DNA of 64,000 bases, from positions 310,001 through 374,000 of the forward strand of contig NZ_RQEP01000018.1 of NCBI RefSeq assembly GCF_004770055.1. The letters run 5' to 3'. This DNA is from Leptospira semungkisensis (GTDB lineage Bacteria; Spirochaetota; Leptospiria; Leptospirales; Leptospiraceae). Of this stretch, positions 1 through 7,805 are shown piece after piece (positions within the stretch are counted from its first letter, which is position 1; each line of letters opens with the position of its first letter). The notes under the pieces are model-generated. The model was not told where the DNA came from. It made no database searches and saw only the letters and a program-made list of their open reading frames with translations. Position numbers and translations under genes: made by a program.

Positions 1-3000
1 CGATGCTTCCAATTTTTTGATTTCAGCTTCATTATTTTTAAATCTCTCGTCCGTTTGAGCAGACGCTATTGCCCTTTCATGAATCTCTGCGCCATAGGCT
101 AATTTCGAAGGAACCGCTTCACGAAGCTTTATAAACCTTTTCTCCATCTTATCTTTTGATGAATTAAGTTTGCCTTCTTCCTTGGCTATTTGCTCATTAA
201 GTTTTTCGACTAAAGGTAGAATCTCTTTAAGAGAATCTAAACCTGCCTTCTTGATTGCGTCCTTCCTATCTGCTAATAAGGATTCCAATTTTTCTTTAGA
301 TGTCCCATACTCGCCTTTAGCTTCTTGATATGCCTTATCCGTTTTTGCATTTGTTTCGGCAATCTTAGTCCGTGTTTCCTCTAAAGAAGCGATTTTCTCA
401 CGGAACGATACGAAATATTCAAGGTATCTACGATCAACGGCAGATAAAGTATCCTTTATTCCTTCGTAAACATTCTTATTTTCTTGGCTTAATTTCCTAC
501 CTGTATCCGATTCATATGACAGGTCTTGCTGTTTATGGACTGACTCATTGACAATTAGGTTTTTGCTAGATAAATATTCCGTGAACGATTTGTTAGAATA
601 AAGATCTTCTTTTACAATACTAACCGCTTCTTCTCTAGCTATATTGATATCCGCTAGTAGTTTCTTACCAGTCTCTTCCATCTCATTGTTCTTTTTCGTG
701 ATCAAAGGACTTGTTTCTAACTGGGTTTTCTTCGCGTTACTTACTTGATCTGAACTGAATACATGCCGAGCCGCTTCCAAGGCTAACCCCTGGTTACCAG
801 CAGATTCCATATTCTTACGAGTTCCAACTGACGACGAATAATTTGAATCTGCACCAAAGCCTATTTTCGGTCCTTGATCAAAGCCAGCTTGGACTAACGC
901 ATTATTAGAAAGATCTCCTTTAGACCAAGTGTCGATCGCTTTTAATTGGTCTCTAGTAAAACCTTCCGGACCATTTACTCCTTTGAGCTTCTCGCGAATT
1001 CCTTTGATTCCAGGTAAATCATCGCTCTTCGAGCTTCGAATTATATCCAAGAAAAACTTATTATTTGTTTTAGCAGAATCGATCGTCCTTTCCGCTGATC
1101 TATTCTTAGCCACTAAAACATTTTTCTCAGCCTCGAGAGTATCTCCCGTTTTTCTAAAATAAATCAGCTTATTTTCTAACTCATTTAGTTTATCTGCTAA
1201 TGGGCTACTTTCTACCATTGCATCGGAATTAAAGTATTTTCTGTTAATACTGCGTAACTCATCCAATTCAGCTCGAGCGGCAGAAGCGACTTTCTCAATG
1301 CCATCGCTGTAATTATGCACAACAACTCCATGTTCTCCCACTAGATACGCATGTGTGTCCTCTACCTCTATATTGTATACCTTCGTCGTCTCTACATTAT
1401 AGTAGTGCACTCCTGTCACCGGGACCGTGCTGCCATCATGTAATAGTACGAGATCCCCAACCTGAAGGTCCATTACCTTCACCCAAGCTTTCTTCCCTAC
1501 TACCCAGATCGGGTGGTTCCAAGTCGTATGGATCACTTCTTCTCCGTCTAGTTCTAGATCGAATAGCTGTGGTACTTCATGGACGAATTGCTCTGTGACC
1601 TTTTTCTCTACGAAGCTTCCCGTCTTCTCATCCCAGGAGTGTACGACTTCGCCGATTTGGATTGTTTCTATGGATTTGAGGCCGTCTTTCGTCCACACCG
1701 GTGTTCCTGCTGTGAAGCACACCGACACTGTCCACACTCCGTCTTTGATCGACATCAGCCCTGTGTCTTCGAAACCGAACGTTCTTTTGAGATCTCCTAC
1801 TAGACGCGCTAAGAATTTATCTGTTGGCGTCTCTGGCGAATTCTCTACAAACTTGAACTCTTCTGCTCCTAATGCAGCCGCTTGTCTCTGTAAGGCTTCT
1901 TTGAATTTGTTTGCATTCTGTCCGGATAAAATTGCCTCTTTATTTCTCTCATAGTGATTCAGGATGTTCTGCGGACCTCCGTTCTCCAGCATCTCCTTAC
2001 GCTGTTCTTCTGTGATCACCTTCGCATCCACCATCGCCTTACCGACTGCTTCCGCGCTCCTTTCACCAGACGCCTTATAATTCCCATTCGCATGTTTCTG
2101 TATCATGCTTAGGTTGAGTTCATTTTGAAAATTGGCGTTCCCTTGTAGTTTTCCGAATCTATGCGTACTTGTACTATATCCTATCGATGCGACTGTCGCA
2201 CCATCATACTGTCCGCTTAAGCTTAAGCTCTTATCCGCACTAGAATAACTGAGAGTCGCTCCACTTCCTCGCAAGTTCGGAGGCATTTTCTCGTCACCAT
2301 AATTACCATATACACCAGCATCATAACTGCCGTCCTTATTAAGCGTTAGGTTTAACCCCGCATGGTACAAATCTCCCTTCCCAGTCCCAATAATGTCTGC
2401 TCCCAATGTCCCACTGTAGTCTCCGCTATGGGTATTATAGGTAGTTCCAATGTAACCACCGTCAAAGTTTACATTTGCATTTACATTCAGCCCTGGATGG
2501 TTTGGGTCGTAAGAAAATCCTATATTCCCAGGCACTACGGATTCTCCCGGGGTGGCAAAGCTAATCCCTCCTCCCCAACCTCCTGCCTGTCCTTCGGTTC
2601 CTAAGAGTACATCCTGTCTCTCATGACGAGAATAAGTAACATTACCTGTCAGAACAGAGCCCATTTCCTCTCTAGCTGCTCGAGAAGCTACTTGTAAGAA
2701 TGTCTCTCCCTCTTTGGCCTCCATTGCAGTTCCACCCAGCGTAGCTGTACTAATAATTCCATTCAGAAAGCCCGCGACTGCTCCATTCGCCCCGTCCAAC
2801 TCTCCGCCTATAATAGTATTGCCGATCGTAAGGACCGTTCCTGCAATCGCTTGTCCATTAGTGATAGTGATCGGCCCGGCCTTAAAGAATACTTGTTTCG
2901 CCCAACTCGCGTTGGCTGAATTTGCATTATTAGCGTTATTCGCCATATTTGCATCGTTCGCAGTATTCGCCTCATTCGCTGCATTTACTTCATTTGCAGT

Positions 3001-6000
3001 ATTCACGTCATTTACTGCGTTCGCCTCGTTCGCAGTGGTCGCGGCATTACCGGCCTCCATAGCCTGACCCGCTCCTTCTACTGCCTCGACGGCTTCTACC
3101 GCCTCAACAGCCTCAACTGCTTCCGTTGCATTTGCCGCAGTCGCAGCAGCATCTGCAGCTAATTCCGCAGCCACAACTCCACTGCCCGTTCCCGCTGTAC
3201 AGATAGCGAACGCAATACCGGCCGCAAGCTGGATTACTTCTTGGAGTTCTTCCATTCTCTGACGACGGGCTTGGATCTTAGCTTCTTTATTATTATAATA
3301 ATTTTGTAATAGAGATGCAAGTAAACCCTGTTCTCCCGGACTTCCGTTTGGATCCAATGCCTCTGCCATCGCATTGAATACCACGTTCCTTTCAAAGGAA
3401 AGCAGCTGTTGCTTAAATTCTGCGTGAGTAATCTTACCGTGAGTAACCTCTGTAGCTAAAAGTCCCGCCCAAAAAGAGGTCGCCTCAGGAGAAAGATGAT
3501 AATGAGCGCTAATCACAGTTGCACACGCGGACTGGACTAGCCCTGTAATCTGATTGGCAACCCAATGACCTGTAGATGTAGTCCCAAGCAAAACTGCTTC
3601 GATATAGCTCGCGATCATTCCTGCCACTTGCGCCTGGTGACCGGCACTCGCCGACGCCTTCGCCTCATAAAAGGCATTTGTAGCATCATAACCGGCTAAA
3701 CTAGAAAGCACTGCGTTCGAAACATCCGAATTCGCAAAGAAATTCGTCAAATGCTTAAAGCTAGATCCAATTACAGAGGAAATGCGATCTGATTCTGCCT
3801 CGCTTGTATCGAAAAGATTACCTACACCTCCTCCGGAACCGAAAGAGAAAACAGGAGGAGGTGCAATAGAGATATGCTGTGCCACTTGGGTAAAATGATA
3901 ATTACTCGCATTATCCCCTTGGCCAACCGCTTCCCCAGTGTATGTCATTTCATCCAATTCGATGGTGCCATCATCGTCTACAGATACATTACTATATTTT
4001 AATGTAGTATACCGGTTGCATCCGTTCATATCGGAACCGCAATGGGCAGTGATGAACGTGTCTACAGTCTCATGTTGGCAAGAATCCGTCTGCGCCGGAT
4101 CGCAAACAAAGTTTCCATCCTTATCTATGATATATGATTTTCCATCACTTGGGTCCAACCAGCTAGACACTCGATTATCCTGCAATAGCTGCGATTCTCC
4201 GTTTTGAGTAAACGTTCTCTGCTGCGCAAGACTACTCGCCATCTGCTCCATATAGCTCATACGGTTGTTTAAAAGAGCATTATTAGTGGAGGAAAGCAGA
4301 GTCATGTTCGAGATTCCGGAAACCGCTTGAGAAAAAGAACCCGCAAAATTGCCGAGTATATTGAAATTCAAATTACTATACTGGCTGCCCGGATCAATCC
4401 CTTGTAAGATCGAAGATACATTACTAAAAACAGAAGCGGAAGAATTCGCCGCACCGCTTGGATTCTGGGAAATATCATCCCCGGATCCCAATTTCAAGCT
4501 CTGAAACAATTCTTGGGCCAAAAGATTTGCGTCGGCCTGGCTCTGCCCGTCTCTTAGTTTATTATTAGCCGCAGCAAACGAGGTATTTGCCTTCGATTGC
4601 AGGTCTTTCATTTGGGTCAGCCAATTCGATTCACTCGTCTGCAAACCTTGCAATGCTGTGCTATAGTCCGATTGAGCCTGAGAAAGGAGTCCTTGTTCTG
4701 TCTGTTGCCAAGCCGCATACTGTGCATCAAAAGTACTTACCTGACCGGTCCAATTCAAAATACTCGGCAACACGTTTTGGTTCCAGTTGTACGCAAAACT
4801 CTGGAGTTGGGTCACCATATTCTGCCAAGTAGTGGCATTTGCGCCCGAATTAAAATTAGACACAGTATAATTCAGAGTAATACTGATCGCATCTTCTGTT
4901 AAGGTAGTATTCCATAGCAATGGGATTCCAAACGCGCCTCCCCTCTGCACTTCTATATAATCATAGAAATTGCTACCAAATGCTTGATTAATTGCGTTTG
5001 TATCAGCCGAGAACTTTTGATTGGCCCCATAAGAGACAGCAACAATATCATTCCCGAACAGATCCTGTACCCCGCAACCAGCCCAGTCATGACAGTATGC
5101 CGGATCCGCTAGCCAGTTATTTCCTCCTCCAACGCTGTTACCCACATAGTTAGTATCCTGGAATGCGGTTAGATCCATAGTCCCAAGCCCAGTGACTAAG
5201 GACCCTGGACCAAAGCCAGCAAACCATTGCGCCAAACAAGCAGGATTGGTATCATTTGAATGAGAATCGTCATTAAAAACACTTAACGCAGCTTGATTCG
5301 GACAAGCAGCACTCCCTCCTGCCGCAAGGCTAGCAGAATACGCATTCGTTAAATAGTTCTCGAACTCTGCATCCGTTTCATGCCCTCGTAGTTTTTCCAC
5401 AATATTCCAGGCAAGTCCGACTGCTCCCCCACTCGCTACGCTTCCATTTAGAAAATCATGAGTAGTGATCGAAAGCACATTCGCTTGCGTGTTAGAATGC
5501 GGAGTGGGAATATAAGAAGCTCCGTCCGGAATCGATTCGGACAAACTACCACCCGCCTGGTACAAAGCCACCTGCCCTTGCGCATTCGCTATCTCTTGCT
5601 GTAGAAAATTCGAAATTGCAGTAGCAGCATACACCAAAGAGATCTCCATAGATTGGATCTGACAAGTGTCCTGATTTGCCCCGCTTGTAGGACAGGCCAC
5701 ACAATTCGGATCACTAGCCGAACAGGTGTTAGCATAATACTGACCGGTAAGAGACGAAGGATTCGTAGAATCTACGATCGCTTGAAAACAAGTATCCCCC
5801 GACTGACAAGCAGATGTAGAAAACTTACCCAGAGTAGAATCATAGATGCCCTGACTACAAATCGCTCCTGTATTCAAACAACTCTGCGGATAAGACAACA
5901 TCTGAGATGTGGTCTTATCAAAAATGGCAAGTCCGGTCTTTCCCTGGGTAATAGCAGTCTCAATATTATTGATCAAGGTCTGAAAAGCTTTTCCATCCGC

Positions 6001-7140
6001 ATTCAAAGAAGTATGGATTGTTGCAATATCCGTACAACCGTTCGTCGCACTAGCAGGACAACTTGCATTTACGTAAGTGTTATTCGTAGTATCATACTTT
6101 AATTGGACGCAGGAATCCCCGGACGGGCAGCTGAATACAAATTGGCTGGAACTAACATCGTATGTATAATCCGTACAATTGTCTCCCGTCGGACAAGTAG
6201 CCGAGATCACATTCCCAGAATTAGTATCCTTAATCGCAGTCACTGAATTCCACAAGAGATCATTCCCATTCAAATACTGTTGGTATCCTGCAATCGTCTG
6301 GTTGATCTGATCCTTCACACTCGACTCATACGACTGGATCTGCTGCATATATGCTTGGTACTGGGACTCGGTCTGATTGATCTGTGCGATCAGAGTCTGA
6401 TAATTTGTAGAAAGATTCTGCACTGCCTGCTGATAATTCCAAAGACCATTTGCAATATTCGCATTGAACTGGCTATACCACTGCTGCTCCATACTATTCA
6501 AAGTCTGTTGAGAATTGGCTAGCAGACTAGTATCCCCGCTCTGCACCCCGCTGATGGTCGGATTTCCCCCGTTGATAAGCGAATTGAATTCCGAATCGAA
6601 TTGGTTCTTCAAATTAGTGACATTTGCCAAATTGCCGCTATAGTACGCGTCTATAAATGCGTCTCGCTGGGTCTCGATCGACAGTTCTGCATCTTTCTGC
6701 CACTGAGCAAGTAAACCGGAAGCCTGACTTTCCAAAGAGTCATACACATAACTACGATAATCCTGAACACTCTGAAAACTATCCTGTGTATTGATCCCAT
6801 TTACCATACTGCTAATCTGAGTCTGGATCTGGGCCTCCCATTCCGCTTGAATGACAGAATAACTTTGAAGTATAAGCGCATCCCAGGTGGTTGAACTACC
6901 CGAGTTATTCGCTACGGAAAAAGTCCCTTGCAATTGACCCTGCCATTGCTGCCAATTATATGTTTGCGGATCTAGTTGCGGAACGGTCACTGATTGGGAA
7001 AAAAGACCACCCTGTAAAAAGAATAACAAACCCAAAAGCAAATACGAGATCGGCTTAGAAAGGATATATAAGAGTTTCTTAATAAATAAGGCTCTCCTCT
7101 CAATAAAATAAACTATAAAATGAGACTTCCGATCTGTCAT
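1..7140 (-). CDS. Giant secreted/surface protein with Hint autoprocessing domain (partial, C-terminus beyond window)
   Basis: An uninterrupted minus-strand frame runs from ATG at 7140 to the window edge (2380 codons, no stop). A hydrophobic stretch near residues 25-50 ends LFFLQGGLFSQS, a likely signal peptide. Then come Gln/Asn/Ser-rich, probably coiled-coil sequence (about 55-300), a Cys-rich part (about 313-500, CPTGDNC and CPSGDSC units), an Ala/Glu/Asn low-complexity segment (about 1337-1411), a Gly-rich beta-like region, and a Hint domain at residues 1808-1943. The Hint domain starts CFTAGTPVWTKDG, has TTWNHPIW in the middle and ends GVVVHN, the layout of self-cleaving Hint modules in polymorphic toxins and inteins. 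Residues 1944-2380 are Lys/Glu-rich coiled coil. It resembles the very large Leptospira proteins I recall as TIGR04388 (not checked). The start has GGGAAAGG close upstream; a GAGGAG further in has no ATG behind it. What follows the Hint domain, possibly an effector, cannot be seen. Confidence 0.85.
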   Translation of the reverse strand, partial: MTDRKSHFIVYFIERRALFIKKLLYILSKPISYLLLGLLFFLQGGLFSQSVTVPQLDPQTYNWQQWQGQLQGTFSVANNSGSSTTWDALILQSYSVIQAEWEAQIQTQISSMVNGINTQDSFQSVQDYRSYVYDSLESQASGLLAQWQKDAELSIETQRDAFIDAYYSGNLANVTNLKNQFDSEFNSLINGGNPTISGVQSGDTSLLANSQQTLNSMEQQWYSQFNANIANGLWNYQQAVQNLSTNYQTLIAQINQTESQYQAYMQQIQSYESSVKDQINQTIAGYQQYLNGNDLLWNSVTAIKDTNSGNVISATCPTGDNCTDYTYDVSSSQFVFSCPSGDSCVQLKYDTTNNTYVNASCPASATNGCTDIATIHTSLNADGKAFQTLINNIETAITQGKTGLAIFDKTTSQMLSYPQSCLNTGAICSQGIYDSTLGKFSTSACQSGDTCFQAIVDSTNPSSLTGQYYANTCSASDPNCVACPTSGANQDTCQIQSMEISLVYAATAISNFLQQEIANAQGQVALYQAGGSLSESIPDGASYIPTPHSNTQANVLSITTHDFLNGSVASGGAVGLAWNIVEKLRGHETDAEFENYLTNAYSASLAAGGSAACPNQAALSVFNDDSHSNDTNPACLAQWFAGFGPGSLVTGLGTMDLTAFQDTNYVGNSVGGGNNWLADPAYCHDWAGCGVQDLFGNDIVAVSYGANQKFSADTNAINQAFGSNFYDYIEVQRGGAFGIPLLWNTTLTEDAISITLNYTVSNFNSGANATTWQNMVTQLQSFAYNWNQNVLPSILNWTGQVSTFDAQYAAWQQTEQGLLSQAQSDYSTALQGLQTSESNWLTQMKDLQSKANTSFAAANNKLRDGQSQADANLLAQELFQSLKLGSGDDISQNPSGAANSSASVFSNVSSILQGIDPGSQYSNLNFNILGNFAGSFSQAVSGISNMTLLSSTNNALLNNRMSYMEQMASSLAQQRTFTQNGESQLLQDNRVSSWLDPSDGKSYIIDKDGNFVCDPAQTDSCQHETVDTFITAHCGSDMNGCNRYTTLKYSNVSVDDDGTIELDEMTYTGEAVGQGDNASNYHFTQVAQHISIAPPPVFSFGSGGGVGNLFDTSEAESDRISSVIGSSFKHLTNFFANSDVSNAVLSSLAGYDATNAFYEAKASASAGHQAQVAGMIASYIEAVLLGTTSTGHWVANQITGLVQSACATVISAHYHLSPEATSFWAGLLATEVTHGKITHAEFKQQLLSFERNVVFNAMAEALDPNGSPGEQGLLASLLQNYYNNKEAKIQARRQRMEELQEVIQLAAGIAFAICTAGTGSGVVAAELAADAAATAANATEAVEAVEAVEAVEAVEGAGQAMEAGNAATTANEANAVNDVNTANEVNAANEANTANDANMANNANNANSANASWAKQVFFKAGPITITNGQAIAGTVLTIGNTIIGGELDGANGAVAGFLNGIISTATLGGTAMEAKEGETFLQVASRAAREEMGSVLTGNVTYSRHERQDVLLGTEGQAGGWGGGISFATPGESVVPGNIGFSYDPNHPGLNVNANVNFDGGYIGTTYNTHSGDYSGTLGADIIGTGKGDLYHAGLNLTLNKDGSYDAGVYGNYGDEKMPPNLRGSGATLSYSSADKSLSLSGQYDGATVASIGYSTSTHRFGKLQGNANFQNELNLSMIQKHANGNYKASGERSAEAVGKAMVDAKVITEEQRKEMLENGGPQNILNHYERNKEAILSGQNANKFKEALQRQAAALGAEEFKFVENSPETPTDKFLARLVGDLKRTFGFEDTGLMSIKDGVWTVSVCFTAGTPVWTKDGLKSIETIQIGEVVHSWDEKTGSFVEKKVTEQFVHEVPQLFDLELDGEEVIHTTWNHPIWVVGKKAWVKVMDLQVGDLVLLHDGSTVPVTGVHYYNVETTKVYNIEVEDTHAYLVGEHGVVVHNYSDGIEKVASAARAELDELRSINRKYFNSDAMVESSPLADKLNELENKLIYFRKTGDTLEAEKNVLVAKNRSAERTIDSAKTNNKFFLDIIRSSKSDDLPGIKGIREKLKGVNGPEGFTRDQLKAIDTWSKGDLSNNALVQAGFDQGPKIGFGADSNYSSSVGTRKNMESAGNQGLALEAARHVFSSDQVSNAKKTQLETSPLITKKNNEMEETGKKLLADINIAREEAVSIVKEDLYSNKSFTEYLSSKNLIVNESVHKQQDLSYESDTGRKLSQENKNVYEGIKDTLSAVDRRYLEYFVSFREKIASLEETRTKIAETNAKTDKAYQEAKGEYGTSKEKLESLLADRKDAIKKAGLDSLKEILPLVEKLNEQIAKEEGKLNSSKDKMEKRFIKLREAVPSKLAYGAEIHERAIASAQTDERFKNNEAEIKKLEAS
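1312..1719 (-). other. Hint (intein/hedgehog-type) domain inside the giant protein
   Basis: The domain covers residues 1808-1943. It has the N-terminal nucleophile Cys in CFTAGTPV, a central TTWNHP segment matching the TxxH-like block, the turn VMDLQVGDLV, and the terminal His-Asn in VVVHN. All elements needed for protein splicing or C-terminal cleavage appear present, so I infer it is active rather than a relic. In polymorphic toxin systems such a domain usually sits just before the C-terminal toxin. Confidence 0.85.
2907..3050 (-). repeat. Asn/Ala hexapeptide tandem repeat in the giant protein
   Basis: Roughly 18-bp units encode six-residue repeats of the form N-x-A-N-x-A, with units such as NTANEV, NAANEA, NTANDA and NMANNA. 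Copies have diverged at the DNA level, so this is an old rather than freshly expanded array. It lies before the Gly-rich region and could be a flexible linker or a surface-exposed repeat. Confidence 0.8.
3067..3130 (-). repeat. Glu-Ala-Val tripeptide repeat in the giant protein
   Basis: About five consecutive E-A-V units are encoded by 9-bp repeats with synonymous variation, directly N-terminal to the Asn/Ala hexapeptide array. It is probably helical linker sequence. Confidence 0.75.
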
Positions 7141-7228
7141 AACCTTTCCCAATCGATCAAACTAGAATTCCGAACTAAAAACAATATTACGCTTAAGAAT
7201 AAGAACATTCGCTTTCTACACCTAACAC

Positions 7229-7795
7229 CTAAGGAGAGGTTTCCGACACGCACCGCAGATAATATGTATTATTGGCTCCAGCCGTATAAAAACTATACCC
7301 GTAATAAAAATTCACGGTCCATATATTCCCCGTATTCTGAGCATATGGAGTAGAAGACCAAAAAAAGTCCGGGACCCCATTCCCAGACGACGCCTGTCCA
7401 GGATCAAAGATACCGTTTAACGCGGGGGCATAAGCCGACCTATCTATGATCGACTTCAACTCTTGAATAGTAGGTATTCTCCAGCTAGTCCCGTACTGAG
7501 AACAATAGGTCTTCGCGTTCGTCCATTTCATACCCACTCCACCAAGAAATGAACTATTCTTCTGACATCCTGCTGGACTCGCAGTCGTAGAATAAGAATA
7601 GGGGTAGATACAACGCTGCCAATAAAGCTTCGTTACATTATCGTTGATCACACTAGCGCTATTTGTGTTCACAGAGAATCTGGCTGTCTGAGCAGAGACC
7701 TCCTTTCCAATCCCACTGAACCCAAGCATGCATAGGATCGTAGCGACGCGAACAAGAGAACTAAAACGAATAATCTGATTCATCATCTCAAGCAA
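7229..7795 (-). CDS. DUF1566 (Lcl C-terminal-like) exported protein
   Basis: A 188-residue exported protein. An N-terminal hydrophobic segment ends GKEVSAQTARF, a plausible signal peptidase I site. The rest is a single DUF1566/Lcl-C-terminal domain: conversion-to-text hallmarks are TKLYWQRC, WRIPTIQELKSIIDRS, FFWSSTPYAQN and YYLRCVSE. Such domains are found in secreted and surface proteins, and those in Legionella Lcl bind host glycans; the function in Leptospira is unknown. The longest frame starts with TTG at 7795, with AGG just upstream. ATG codons at 7786 and 7783 are good alternatives. It starts 10 bp after the stop of the large DUF1566 lipoprotein and is probably cotranscribed with it. 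Confidence 0.85.
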   Translation of the reverse strand: MLEMMNQIIRFSSLVRVATILCMLGFSGIGKEVSAQTARFSVNTNSASVINDNVTKLYWQRCIYPYSYSTTASPAGCQKNSSFLGGVGMKWTNAKTYCSQYGTSWRIPTIQELKSIIDRSAYAPALNGIFDPGQASSGNGVPDFFWSSTPYAQNTGNIWTVNFYYGYSFYTAGANNTYYLRCVSETSP

Positions 7796-7805
7796 TACCT
7801 ATTCA

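Noticed and set aside
2907..3130. Short tandem repeats as a possible CRISPR array
   Set aside because: The repeats have 9- and 18-bp periods without spacers and encode in-frame peptide repeats.
5653..6102. A plus-strand frame of 149 codons opposite the giant protein
   Set aside because: The minus strand is continuously open here with a sensible Cys-rich sequence; this is a mirror frame.
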